NCBI GenBank assembly: GCA_964425005.1
Contig: CAYRKT010000079.1
Coordinates: 1 to 7,529, forward strand
Direction: 5' to 3'
Length of the DNA: 7,529 nt
Source of the DNA: CAYRKT01 sp964425005
Lineage (GTDB): Bacteria > Synergistota > Synergistia > CAYRKT01
Shown here piece after piece: positions 1 to 6,597 of the stretch. Every line of letters starts with the position of its first letter. The stretch's first letter is position 1. The translations under genes and the position numbers were made by a program. Below the pieces are notes generated by a model. That model was not told the origin of the DNA. It did not search any database and worked only from the letters and a program-made list of their open reading frames with translations.

Positions 1-1
1 G

Positions 2-1108
2 ATGGGGATCGACTTGCTCTCCTCCTTCGCCTCCTACGCCCCCCCCGCGCTGGTGGAGGGGGCCTTGTCCCTCTGCCGCCTCGGGCCCGCGGGGCAGATG
101 GCCTTCGGCTTTCTGGCCTCCTCCCTTCTCTTCAGCTCCTCCTCCGCGGTGGGGCTCTTCGTCTCCCTCGCGAGGGGTGGGCTGGTGGAGCCGGCGGCCT
201 TCGTCCCCCTCGTCCTGGGGGCCCACCTGGGCTCCTCCGCGACGGCCCTCCTCCTGTCCCTGGGGAGGATGAGCCAGGCCAGGAGGCTCGCCCTGGCTGG
301 CTTCCTCTACAAAGCCCTCTTCGTCCTGCCGGCCCTGCCGGCCTGCGTGGCCCTGGGACTTAGCCCGGCGCCCATGGCGCTGCCCTTCGTCCACGCCGCG
401 GTGGCCTCGGCCAACGCGCTGGTGGCCCTACCCCTGGCCGAGAGGGGGATGAGGTTGCTCTACCTACTGGTCCCGGAGGGTACCTACGAGTCGCTGTCCA
501 GGCCCCGCTTCCTGGGCCCGGACATCCTGGAGGCCGGCGAGGTGGTGGTGAAGCTGGTGGAGAGGGAGCTCGGGAGGGCCTGCAACCAGATGGAGAGGGC
601 CCTTTGCCTCGCCGCCGGGGCCCTGGAGGAGGGGAAGGAGGTCCCGGGGGACGCCCTCGAGCTGGCCATGGCCTCGAGGGCCCTCCTCCTTCAGTGCCTG
701 GCCTACTCCCTCGAGGCCTTCGGGGTGGAGCCCGAGAGGCGAGGGAGGCTGGCATCGGCCTGCACCGCCCTCCTCGAGGCGGCCAGGGCCGAGGAGGCCC
801 TTCTGGGGGCCGGGCTGGCCGGGCTCGGGCGCTGCAGGCCCCTGGTCCTCCGCTCCCTCCAGCGCCTCTGCTCCCTCTCCTCCCTGGCCTTCGGCTCCCT
901 CCTCCTGGGGGACAGGAGCATGGCCCTGCGCTTCGACCGCCTCTTCGGGGACCTGATCTCCCTGGCGAGGGGGGACGAGCCCGGGCTGGTCCTCTTCGAC
1001 CCCTCCCTCCCGCAGGAGGAGAGGGAGCTCTGCCTGCGCGCCCTCCAGAGGCTCGAGGGGCTCGCCCTCTCCCTCCGGGGGGTGGTCCACGCGTCGGGGA
1101 CGGCTTAG
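2..1108 (+). CDS. Na+/phosphate cotransporter family protein with PhoU-like domain, 5' partial
   Basis: Probable sodium-dependent phosphate (or related anion) transporter of the inner membrane. The visible 368 residues begin at an in-frame ATG at the window edge, but family members usually run to about 550 residues with two inverted membrane repeats. Only the second repeat is present here, so the true start most likely lies upstream. Residues 30-80 carry the repeat signature: a serine-rich motif at 45-49 (SSSSA, where the family has QSSSA) and GAHLGSS at 73-79 (family GANIGTT). Hydrophobic segments cover roughly residues 30-160. From about residue 165 the protein becomes soluble and helical, rich in Leu, Glu and Arg, as in the PhoU-like C-terminal domain of this family. 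The gene ends at TAG 85 bases before mbhA and appears to be a separate transcription unit. Family assignment is fairly secure. The substrate is inferred, and the changed motif residues make it less certain. Confidence 0.8.
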   Translation: MGIDLLSSFASYAPPALVEGALSLCRLGPAGQMAFGFLASSLLFSSSSAVGLFVSLARGGLVEPAAFVPLVLGAHLGSSATALLLSLGRMSQARRLALAGFLYKALFVLPALPACVALGLSPAPMALPFVHAAVASANALVALPLAERGMRLLYLLVPEGTYESLSRPRFLGPDILEAGEVVVKLVERELGRACNQMERALCLAAGALEEGKEVPGDALELAMASRALLLQCLAYSLEAFGVEPERRGRLASACTALLEAARAEEALLGAGLAGLGRCRPLVLRSLQRLCSLSSLAFGSLLLGDRSMALRFDRLFGDLISLARGDEPGLVLFDPSLPQEERELCLRALQRLEGLALSLRGVVHASGTA

Positions 1109-1126
1109 CCACCGGCGACCCTTTTG

Positions 1127-1135
1127 TGATATGAT
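1127..1135 (+). promoter_or_regulatory. candidate extended -10 promoter for the mbh operon
   Basis: The 85-base gap before mbhA is clearly AT-richer than the genes. It contains TGATATGAT, that is a TG-N extension followed by TATGAT, one mismatch from the bacterial -10 consensus. No good -35 is seen 16-18 bases upstream, which extended -10 promoters tolerate. Transcription would begin near 1142 and leave a leader of about 50 bases. This is a reading by eye. The rest of the gap (1136-1179) holds A/T runs but no convincing operator. Confidence 0.42.
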
Positions 1136-1179
1136 TTTCCGCGAGAAGTTTTAGAAAAATTGAGCTTTTAAGCGCGAAA

Positions 1180-1187
1180 GGGGGTGC
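1180..1187 (+). promoter_or_regulatory. ribosome binding site of mbhA (GGGGGTGC)
   Basis: GGGGGTGC lies 6 bases before a TTG codon at 1194. It matches the ideal GGAGGTG with one A-to-G change, which still allows a G-U pair with the 16S tail. It decides the TTG start. The alternative GTG at 1184 lies inside this site and belongs to the mbhB frame, not to mbhA. Confidence 0.6.
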
Positions 1188-1193
1188 GTCTCT

Positions 1194-1688
1194 TTGTCCT
1201 TCTGGGTCACCTTCGGCGTGTGCTACGCGGCCTACCTGCTCCTGGTCTGGACGGGAGGGGCCGTGGAGCTCTCAGAGCTGGTGGTGGGGGCCCTGGTGGC
1301 GCTGCTGTCCGCCAGGCTCTCCCATCGCTTCTTCGCCGAGGGCTCCGACATGCGGATGATGTCCCTTTCCCGCTGGGGCACGCTCCTGAGGTATCTGTTC
1401 GGGCCCTTCGCCAGGGCCATGGCGGAGGCCAACATAGACGTGGCCAAGCGGGTGATCACTGGGGAGCTCAGGCCGGGGATAGTGCGCATATCCCCGGGTC
1501 TCAGGACCGAGCTGGGGAGGATGTTGCTCGCCAACTCCATCACCCTCACCCCTGGCACCCTCACGGTGGACGTGGACGAGCAGACGGGGGACTTCTTCGT
1601 CCACTGGATATACGTGAGGGAGGAGGATCCCCCGGTGGAGCAGGTGTGCGGGCACTTCCCCGATTGGGTGAGGAGGATCGCCGAATGA
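1194..1688 (+). CDS. mbhA: Mbh subunit A, MrpE/MnhE-like membrane protein
   Basis: MrpE/MnhE-family subunit of the Mrp-like ion-translocating part of a membrane-bound hydrogenase; 164 residues, normal for the family. Two hydrophobic segments lie at about residues 3-19 and 26-43. The soluble C-terminal part carries the family signature: ANIDVAKRVI at 79-88, then GELRPGIVRI at 90-99, then LLANSITLTPGTLTVDVD starting at 111. TTG is chosen as the start because a strong G-rich ribosome binding site sits just upstream and the sequence reads straight into the first membrane helix. It is the first gene of the operon and its stop overlaps the mbhB start (ATGA). In Mrp antiporters MrpE is a structural subunit rather than an ion channel. 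The family is clear; the hydrogenase role follows from the genes downstream. Confidence 0.93.
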   Translation: MSFWVTFGVCYAAYLLLVWTGGAVELSELVVGALVALLSARLSHRFFAEGSDMRMMSLSRWGTLLRYLFGPFARAMAEANIDVAKRVITGELRPGIVRISPGLRTELGRMLLANSITLTPGTLTVDVDEQTGDFFVHWIYVREEDPPVEQVCGHFPDWVRRIAE

Positions 1689-1945
1689 GCGCCTACCTTT
1701 TCGGTATCGCCTCTGCCGTGCTGGTCTTCGCGGCCCTGCTGATGGTGGGCCGGCTGTTCTGGGGTCCCACGGTGGCCGACAGGGCCGTCGCGCTGGACTC
1801 CATAAACACGCTGGTCATGGCCACCATGATAACCCTCGGGGCCTACTACGACTCGGTGGTTATGGTGGACGTGGCCATAGTATATGGGGCTTTGTCCTAC
1901 GTCAGCACCCTGTTCATAGCCCGCTACCTGGAGAGGAGGCTTTAG
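1685..1945 (+). CDS. mbhB: Mbh subunit B, MrpF/MnhF-like membrane protein
   Basis: Small MrpF/MnhF-family membrane protein of 86 residues, the usual size. It has three hydrophobic helices (about 3-25, 34-54 and 58-78). The family pattern GPTVADRAVALDSIN lies at residues 28-42, and an acidic residue in VDVAIVYG follows in the third helix. The ATG overlaps the mbhA stop as ATGA, and AGGAGGATC just upstream is a good ribosome binding site. The same frame is open further upstream, back to a GTG at 1184, but that translation is Gly/Arg-rich and overlaps the whole of mbhA, so it is not used. It is part of the Mrp-like module of the hydrogenase complex. Confidence 0.93.
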   Translation: MSAYLFGIASAVLVFAALLMVGRLFWGPTVADRAVALDSINTLVMATMITLGAYYDSVVMVDVAIVYGALSYVSTLFIARYLERRL

Positions 1946-1948
1946 GCC

Positions 1949-2332
1949 ATGGACCTGGTGATATCCGCCGTAGTCCTGCCCATGCTGGTGGTGGGGGTGG
2001 CCTTCAACCTGCTGGGCACGGTGGCCCTCTACCGCTTCCCCGACGTCTACACCCGCCTGCACGGGACCACCAAGTGCACCACCTTCGGCAGCATCTTCAC
2101 CTCCGGGGCGGTGATAGTCTACGGGCTCCTCAGGTTCCTGGTGGCCGGGGACCTGGCCTCCAGGAGGGGGATGGCCCTGGCCATCCACGCCTTCTTCGCC
2201 CTGATGGCCCTTCTCATCACCAACCCCACGGGGTCTCACGCCCTCGCCAGGGCCGCCCACAGGGCTGGCATAAGGCCCTGGGGGGCCGTGGTGGACAGGC
2301 TGGAGGAGAGGAGGGGGAAAGAGGATGGATAA
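1949..2332 (+). CDS. mbhC: Mbh subunit C, MrpG/MnhG-like membrane protein
   Basis: MrpG/MnhG-family subunit, 127 residues. After a first membrane helix (about 4-26) comes the hallmark RFPDVYTRLHGTTKCTTFG at residues 29-47, which nearly defines the family. Two more hydrophobic stretches follow (about 46-66 and 74-90), the second leading into ITNPTGSHALARAAH, also typical of MnhG. A charged tail ends the protein. GAGAGGAGG 8-10 bases upstream supports the ATG, which lies 3 bases after the mbhB stop. Its end overlaps the mbhD start by 8 bases. It belongs to the Mrp-like module; no catalytic function is known for it alone. Confidence 0.93.
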   Translation: MDLVISAVVLPMLVVGVAFNLLGTVALYRFPDVYTRLHGTTKCTTFGSIFTSGAVIVYGLLRFLVAGDLASRRGMALAIHAFFALMALLITNPTGSHALARAAHRAGIRPWGAVVDRLEERRGKEDG

Positions 2333-2576
2333 CTTGCTGCACGAGGTCCTGCTCCTGTCGATAATGGCCTGCGCCGTGGCGGCGGCCTCCCTGAGGAAGG
2401 TGGTCTACTCCCTCATAGCGGTCTCGGCGATGAGCCTTCTCCTTTCCCTCGAGTTCTACCTGCTCCAGGCCCCCGACGTGGCCATAGCCGAGGCGGGTAT
2501 AGGGGCGGGGCTCACCATCACCATATACGTGCTGGCCATGCGGGCCTGCCGCGACAAGAGGGGTGATCTGCCGTGA
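2325..2576 (+). CDS. mbhD: Mbh subunit D, DUF4040 / MrpA C-terminal-like protein
   Basis: Small membrane protein of 83 residues matching the DUF4040 region at the C-terminal end of MrpA, made here as a separate protein as in archaeal Mbh. Three hydrophobic segments are visible (about 7-22, 26-46 and 53-72). The conserved motif LLQAPDVAIAEAGIGAGLT lies at 46-64, with Asp51 and Glu56 as likely buried acidic residues. In Mbh and Mrp structures this region borders the proposed Na+ path, so these residues are candidates for ion handling; that is inference. A GGAGAGGAGGG ribosome binding site lies inside the end of mbhC, and the GTG of mbhE overlaps the stop codon. Confidence 0.92.
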   Translation: MDNLLHEVLLLSIMACAVAAASLRKVVYSLIAVSAMSLLLSLEFYLLQAPDVAIAEAGIGAGLTITIYVLAMRACRDKRGDLP

Positions 2577-2848
2577 GGGTTTCCAGGGCCTTTCAGCTGC
2601 TCTCCCTCTTCCTGCTGGGGGGCTTGATGCTGGCCGGCCTGGGGGGGCTCAGGCCCTTCGGCGAGCCGGCCGACTCCCGGATGGACGACTACTTCATAGC
2701 CCACGCCCAGGCGGAGCGGGCCACCAACAACGTGGTGACCTCCATAGTCTTCGACTACAGGGGCTTCGACACCCTGGGGGAGGCGGCGGTGCTGTTCACC
2801 GCCGTGTGCTCGGTGCTGGCCCTGTTCAGGGGGGGTGTCAGGGGATGA
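2573..2848 (+). CDS. mbhE: Mbh subunit E, MrpA extreme C-terminus / MrpB N-terminus-like protein
   Basis: Membrane protein of 91 residues equivalent to mbhE of archaeal membrane-bound hydrogenases, related to the last segment of MrpA. A hydrophobic helix spans about residues 6-26. A polar stretch follows, then the hallmark NNVVTSIVFDYRGFDTLGEA at 52-71, and a second helix at about 71-86. The start is GTG, overlapping the mbhD stop (GTGA), with GGGGTGATC 13 bases upstream. Its stop overlaps the mbhF ATG. With mbhD it replaces the C-terminal end of MrpA, while the large antiporter-like N-terminal part of MrpA is absent from this operon as far as the window shows. Confidence 0.9.
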   Translation: MRVSRAFQLLSLFLLGGLMLAGLGGLRPFGEPADSRMDDYFIAHAQAERATNNVVTSIVFDYRGFDTLGEAAVLFTAVCSVLALFRGGVRG

Positions 2849-3336
2849 AGCCCATGTCCGTGGTGGTCAGGTCCGTCTTCTGCGTCTTCGGCTGGTTCGT
2901 CCTGGTCTTCGGGGCCTACGTGATAGTCCACGGGCACCTCACCCCCGGAGGGGGCTTCCAGGGAGGGGCGGTCTTCGCCACCTTCTTCGCCGCGCTGATG
3001 GCCAGCCTGGGCGAGGGGGCCTTCGGCGAGAGCGTCAGCTCCAGGTTCCTCTCGACGGTGGAGAGCCTGGGGCTGCTGCTCTTCTGGCTCCTGGGCCTCC
3101 TGGGGATGGGGAGGACCTTCTTCCACAACTTCCTGGCCGGGAGCGGATCGATCCTCTTCGGTGGGTCCGTGCCCGTGGGGCCCAACGAGGGGGCCCTGGC
3201 CACGGGCGGCACGGTGGCCCTGATGAACCTGTCGGTGGGCATGGAGGTGGTGGCGGGGCTCACCCTCATAACCGTCTACATGGCGCTCGCCAGGCTGGTG
3301 GTCCCCGACGGAGGTGAGAGAGGCCATGACCGGTAG
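2845..3336 (+). CDS. mbhF: Mbh subunit F, MrpB/MnhB-like membrane protein
   Basis: MrpB/MnhB-family membrane protein of 163 residues. After the first helix (about 8-28) comes the family hallmark HGHLTPGGGFQGGA at residues 29-42. Further helices lie at about 42-56 and 74-92, and a last one near 135-155. The start overlaps the mbhE stop (ATGA) and is preceded by GGGGGTGT, 14 bases from its first G to the ATG. The frame is open further upstream to 2563, but that would overlap all of mbhE and lacks family sequence. It is part of the Mrp-like ion-translocating module. The end overlaps mbhG by 11 bases. Confidence 0.93.
   Translation: MKPMSVVVRSVFCVFGWFVLVFGAYVIVHGHLTPGGGFQGGAVFATFFAALMASLGEGAFGESVSSRFLSTVESLGLLLFWLLGLLGMGRTFFHNFLAGSGSILFGGSVPVGPNEGALATGGTVALMNLSVGMEVVAGLTLITVYMALARLVVPDGGERGHDR
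3310..3317 (+). promoter_or_regulatory. ribosome binding site of mbhG (GGAGGTGA)
   Basis: A perfect GGAGGTGA, complementary to the 16S tail, ends 8 bases before the ATG at 3326. It also covers the GTG at 3314, which could otherwise be read as the start, so the site argues for 3326. Confidence 0.65.
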
Positions 3337-3670
3337 CATGCCCTACGTGGCGGTGGCGGTCCTCTTCCTGTGCGGGCTCTACATGGTGCTCTTCGAGCAC
3401 AACCTCTTCAAGATAGCCCTGGGGATAACGGTGATGGAGGCGTCGGCCAACCTCTTCCTGGTGGTCCTGGGATACCGAAGCGGCGGGGGCATACCCGTCT
3501 ACACCCTGGCCTCCAGGGAGGCGATGGTCCTCCCCACGCCGCAGGCCCTGACCCTCACGGCCATAGTCATAGGGCTAGCCACCACCGCTTTGCTCCTCTC
3601 CCTGGTGGTCTGGGCTTACAGGCACTACGGGACGCTGGACATCCAGCAGATCAGGAGGTTGAGAGGATGA
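3326..3670 (+). CDS. mbhG: Mbh subunit G, MrpC/NuoK-like membrane protein
   Basis: MrpC/MnhC-family protein related to NuoK of complex I; 114 residues from the chosen ATG. Three membrane helices are seen (about 6-23, 28-48 and 76-101). In the second, FEHNLFKIALGITVMEASAN (residues 23-42) contains Glu38, a conserved buried acid in this family thought to belong to the proton path. The third helix is preceded by PTPQALTLTAIVIG, another MnhC signature. A GTG at 3314 would add four residues, but it sits inside the ribosome binding site, so ATG 3326 is preferred. The stop overlaps the mbhH start (ATGA). Confidence 0.92.
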   Translation: MTGSMPYVAVAVLFLCGLYMVLFEHNLFKIALGITVMEASANLFLVVLGYRSGGGIPVYTLASREAMVLPTPQALTLTAIVIGLATTALLLSLVVWAYRHYGTLDIQQIRRLRG

Positions 3671-5232
3671 GACTGGACGAGCACCTTCCCGCGTTGTTGC
3701 TGGCGCTTCCGCTCCTTGGGGCCTTCAGCGCCCCGCTGGTGGGGAAGGGGAGCAGGAGGTGGGTGGAGCTGCTCCTGCCGGTCCTCTCGGGGCTTACCTT
3801 CGCCGTGGCGGCCGCCCTGCTCCACAGGGTCTCGGTCGGCGGGACTCAGCTTTACGTCATGGGGGCCGAGAGGGCGGGGTTAGCTTTGCCCTCGGGGATG
3901 AGCCTCCCCATAAGGATAGTCCTGGAGGTGGACGCCCTATCGGCGCTCATGGCCGCCAGCGGCTCCCTGGTGGCCTTCGCCTGCGCCCTCTTCGCCGTCC
4001 CCTACATGAGGCGCTTCTCGGGCTTCGACAAGTTCGCCTCCCTCTACTTCCTCCTGGTGGCGGGGATGCTGGGGATGGAGGTTACCGGAGACCTGTTCAA
4101 CTTCTTCGTCTTCCTGGAGATAGCCTCGGTGGCCTCCTACGGGCTCGTGGCCTTCTGGCGCGACCGGCCCGAGGCGATAGAGGCGGGGCTCAAGTACACC
4201 GTGGTCTCCACCGTGGCCGCCCTGATGGTGCTCTTCGCCGCGGGCTTCCTCTACGGCAACCACGGGGTGTTGAACATGGCGGCCATAGCCTCCCGGGTGG
4301 ACCTGGGGGTGGCCGACAAGGTGGCCATGGCGTTGCTCTTCGGGTCCCTGGCCATGAAGGCCGGGGCGGTGCCCATGCACATGTGGCTTCCCGACGCCTA
4401 CGGGGAGGCCCCCTCCTGCGTCAGCGCCCTCCTGGTGTCGGTCAGCCAGGCTAGCCTCTATGGGCTTTTCAGGACCAGCTTCTCCCTCTTCGGCCTCCCC
4501 AGGGTGGCACCCCTTTTGGGCTGGGGGCTGGTGGTGCTGGGGCTTCTCTCCATGTTCGTGGGGGTCACCATGGCCATAGTCCAGAAGGAGATCAAGAGGC
4601 TCATGGCCTACCACGCCATATCCCAGACGGGCTACATGCTCCTGGGCGTCGGGGTGGGGCTGGTGGCCTCCCTCTCCCCCGCCAGGATGGAGTCCTTCGG
4701 GCTGGTGGCCATAGGGGGGGCGCTCTACCACGTGATAAACCACGCCATGTACAAGGGGCTGCTCTTCCTGACCGCCGGGGCGGTGTACTACTCGGCCGGG
4801 ACCAGGATGCTGGACCAGATGGGAGGGCTGGCCAGGAACATGCCTAAGACGGCCTCCCTCTTCGCCCTGGCCGCGGCCGCCATAGCCGGGCTTCCCCCCG
4901 TGAACGGCTTCACCTCCAAGCTGCTGATATACCAGTCCAGCTACGCCCTGAGCCCCTTCCTGGCGGCCGTGGGGATGATAACCAGCGTGCTGACCCTCGC
5001 CTCCTTCGTCAAGATCTTCCAGTCGGCCTTCCTGGGGCCGGCCCTGCCCGAGCTGTCGGAGGTCAGGGAGGTCCCGGCCCCGATGCTCGCCGGCATGGCC
5101 CTGCTGGCTTTGGCCATCGCGGGGCTGTCCCTGCTGCCAGGGCCGGTGCTGGAGCACATGGTGATGCCGGCGGCCAGGGCCCTGGCCGACAGGGGCGCCT
5201 ACATAGCCGCCGTCATGGGGGGTGGTATGTAG
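3667..5232 (+). CDS. mbhH: Mbh subunit H, MrpD/NuoL/M/N-like antiporter subunit
   Basis: The one large antiporter-like subunit in the window; 521 residues, about 14 hydrophobic helices, the usual length for MrpD or MbhH. Residues that line the proton route in this family are present: Glu151 in FFVFLEIASVASYG (helix 5), Lys231 in MKAGAVPMHMWLPDAYGEAP with His238 (helix 7 and broken-helix region), the SQTGYMLLG segment, His359 and Lys363 in INHAMYKGLLF, and Lys418 in LPPVNGFTSKLLIY. All are intact, so an active proton or Na+/H+ channel is expected in the membrane. The ATG overlaps the mbhG stop, with AGGAGGTTGAGAGG before it. The same frame is open upstream to 3370, but that part overlaps mbhG and has no family sequence. 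The stop overlaps the mbhI GTG by one base. Confidence 0.95.
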   Translation: MRLDEHLPALLLALPLLGAFSAPLVGKGSRRWVELLLPVLSGLTFAVAAALLHRVSVGGTQLYVMGAERAGLALPSGMSLPIRIVLEVDALSALMAASGSLVAFACALFAVPYMRRFSGFDKFASLYFLLVAGMLGMEVTGDLFNFFVFLEIASVASYGLVAFWRDRPEAIEAGLKYTVVSTVAALMVLFAAGFLYGNHGVLNMAAIASRVDLGVADKVAMALLFGSLAMKAGAVPMHMWLPDAYGEAPSCVSALLVSVSQASLYGLFRTSFSLFGLPRVAPLLGWGLVVLGLLSMFVGVTMAIVQKEIKRLMAYHAISQTGYMLLGVGVGLVASLSPARMESFGLVAIGGALYHVINHAMYKGLLFLTAGAVYYSAGTRMLDQMGGLARNMPKTASLFALAAAAIAGLPPVNGFTSKLLIYQSSYALSPFLAAVGMITSVLTLASFVKIFQSAFLGPALPELSEVREVPAPMLAGMALLALAIAGLSLLPGPVLEHMVMPAARALADRGAYIAAVMGGGM

Positions 5233-5570
5233 TGGGCGCCATCTACACCGGATCCGGATACTGGTCGGTGGGCTGGTGGATCCTCTTCGCCGCCCTGGCC
5301 CTGGCCATGACGATCTACTTCAGGTCCCTGGGCAGGGGCGACTACAAGGTGGGCACCGAGCAGGAGGAGTTCTTCAACGCCGGACACCCCGTGCCGGAGG
5401 ACCCGAGGGAGTACAGGTTCCCCGCCGCCTCCACCTACTGGGGCTTCACCAGGGCGCTCTCCAGGTACTACGACTTCCTGTTCGCCTTCCACACCGGCTT
5501 CCTCCAGGACTACGTGGCCCTCACGGCGGGGGTCCTGGCCCTCTTCGGGGTGCTGGCGTTGCTCGTGTGA
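5232..5570 (+). CDS. mbhI: Mbh subunit I, small linker membrane protein
   Basis: 112-residue protein in the exact position of mbhI in archaeal mbh operons, between the MrpD-like and NuoB-like genes. One membrane helix lies near the N-terminus (about 15-30) and another at the C-terminus (about 94-112). Between them is a polar stretch with YKVGTEQEEFF at about 38-48 and an aromatic-rich STYWGFTRALSRYYDFLF at about 68-85. In the Mbh structure this subunit helps hold the antiporter-like module to the hydrogenase arm; that role is taken from family knowledge. The GTG start shares its first base with the mbhH stop and has GGGGGTG 14 bases upstream. The family match rests on position, size and topology more than on a famous motif. 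Confidence 0.8.
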   Translation: MGAIYTGSGYWSVGWWILFAALALAMTIYFRSLGRGDYKVGTEQEEFFNAGHPVPEDPREYRFPAASTYWGFTRALSRYYDFLFAFHTGFLQDYVALTAGVLALFGVLALLV

Positions 5571-5581
5571 TGTGACGCTTT

Positions 5582-5589
5582 GGGGGTGC
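5582..5589 (+). promoter_or_regulatory. ribosome binding site of mbhJ (GGGGGTGC)
   Basis: The same octamer as before mbhA, placed 5 bases before TTG 5595. It lies downstream of the alternative TTG at 5580 and covers the GTG at 5586, so it favours 5595 as the mbhJ start. The 24 bases between mbhI and mbhJ are the largest gap inside the operon. Confidence 0.55.
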
Positions 5590-5594
5590 ATAGC

Positions 5595-6059
5595 TTGATA
5601 TCTCTGGCTAGAGGTCTCGAGTTTTTGTCCAGGTCCATCTGGCTGTTCCACTTCAACTCGGGTTCCTGCAACGGGTGCGACATAGAGATAGTGGCGGCCC
5701 TGAGCCCCCGCTACGACGTGGAGCGCTTCGGGATGAAGCTGGTGGGAAGCCCCAGGCACGCCGACGTCCTGGTGGTGACGGGGCCCGTCACGAGGCTGAT
5801 GGAGGACAAGCTGAGGAGGGTCTACATGCAGGTGCCCGATCCCAAGATGGTGGTGGTGGTCGGGAACTGCGGCGCCTCGGGGGACGTGTTCTACAGGTCC
5901 TACAACCTGGTGGGCCCCGTGGACGCGGTGATACCGGTGGACGTCTACGTCCACGGCTGTCCGCCCAGGCCCGAGGCGATAATAGAGGGGGCCGCCAAGG
6001 CGATCCTCAAGCTGGAGGAGCGGAGGAGGGCCCTCCTGAGCGGGGGTGTGGCTTCATGA
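5595..6059 (+). CDS. mbhJ: Mbh subunit J, NuoB-like [NiFe] hydrogenase small subunit
   Basis: Small electron-transfer subunit of a group 4 [NiFe] hydrogenase, homologous to NuoB; 154 residues from the preferred TTG (159 if TTG 5580 is used). It should carry one [4Fe-4S] cluster next to the active site. The four expected ligands are present: Cys25 and Cys28 in SGSCNGCDIE, Cys92 in VVGNCGASGDVFY, and Cys122 in HGCPPRPEAI. The segments SPRYDVERFGMKLVGSPRHA and DVLVVTGPVT are also very typical of MbhJ. No signal peptide is seen, as expected for an arm facing the cytoplasm. It opens the hydrogenase module after a 24-base gap, and its end overlaps the mbhK ATG. The protein family is near certain; the exact start is not. 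Confidence 0.94.
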   Translation: MISLARGLEFLSRSIWLFHFNSGSCNGCDIEIVAALSPRYDVERFGMKLVGSPRHADVLVVTGPVTRLMEDKLRRVYMQVPDPKMVVVVGNCGASGDVFYRSYNLVGPVDAVIPVDVYVHGCPPRPEAIIEGAAKAILKLEERRRALLSGGVAS

Positions 6060-6586
6060 GGAGGGCGGACGCGGGCGAGCTGCTGTCGGCGCTGGAGGGA
6101 TCTCTCGAGGGGGTCAGGGTCATCTCCAGGGGCAGGAGGTACGCCAACTACTCCGACGGGGGGACCCTGCCGCTCGCCCAGGAGGCCTGGGTGGAGGTGG
6201 AGCCGGGCCGCGTGAGGGAGGTGGTGTCCTTCCTCATGGGCTTCGACTTCCCCCACCTGATAGTGATGTCGGGCGACGACCTGGGGGAGGCGGTGGAGGT
6301 GAACTACCACTTCGTCCTCTTCAGGGAGGCGGGCAGGGGGGATCAGCTCTTCCTGAACCTGAAGGTCCGCCTGCCCAAGGGCGAGCTGGTCCTCCCCTCC
6401 TTATACGACCTGGTCCCGGCCGCCGACTACCCGGAGAGGGAGATAAGGGACATGCTGGGGGTCCGCTTCGAGGGGCTTCCCGTGGAGGGGCAGGCCTTCG
6501 TGCCGGACGGCTTTCCGGAGCTGGCCCTGCCGTGGCGCAGGGACGAGCGCGCCCCCGGCCCAGAGCTGGTGAAGGATCTTTCCTAG
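6056..6586 (+). CDS. mbhK: Mbh subunit K, NuoC-like hydrogenase subunit
   Basis: 176-residue soluble protein of the NuoC / 30-kDa complex I family, which binds the large subunit in the peripheral arm and carries no cofactor. The diagnostic part is at about residues 119-140: LVPAADYPEREIRDMLGVRF followed by EGLP. This corresponds to the ERE..DM.G..F.G signature of NuoC. The N-terminal half is an alpha/beta domain with EVVSFLMGFDFPHLIVMSGDD near 54-74. The ATG overlaps the mbhJ stop, with GGGGGTGT 14 bases upstream. The stop is 11 bases before mbhL. It is a separate gene here, not fused to the NuoD-like subunit as in some other group 4 enzymes. Confidence 0.92.
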   Translation: MRRADAGELLSALEGSLEGVRVISRGRRYANYSDGGTLPLAQEAWVEVEPGRVREVVSFLMGFDFPHLIVMSGDDLGEAVEVNYHFVLFREAGRGDQLFLNLKVRLPKGELVLPSLYDLVPAADYPEREIRDMLGVRFEGLPVEGQAFVPDGFPELALPWRRDERAPGPELVKDLS

Positions 6587-6597
6587 GGGTGATCTCG

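Noticed and set aside
1093..1125. A possible terminator after the transporter gene: GTCG/CGAC outer arms, a GGC-TTA-GCC inner hairpin, then TTTT.
   Set aside because: The middle of the stem has several mismatches and the T run is only four bases, so it is too weak to call.
1184..1684. An upstream extension of mbhB beginning at GTG 1184.
   Set aside because: It runs through all of mbhA in another frame, has low-complexity Gly/Arg composition, and mbhB has its own ribosome binding site and ATG at 1685.
3314..3325. GTG 3314 as the mbhG start.
   Set aside because: It lies within the GGAGGTGA ribosome binding site that is well placed for ATG 3326, and the four added residues contain no family sequence.
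3937..5157. A long open frame of 406 codons on the minus strand opposite mbhH, and similar long minus-strand frames elsewhere.
   Set aside because: They are rich in Gly, His, Gln, Pro and Arg, match no family, and mirror clear genes with strong family motifs. GC-rich third positions create such open frames by chance.
5580..5594. TTG 5580 as the mbhJ start.
   Set aside because: No good ribosome binding site precedes it, whereas TTG 5595 has GGGGGTGC at suitable spacing. It remains possible, adding five residues.
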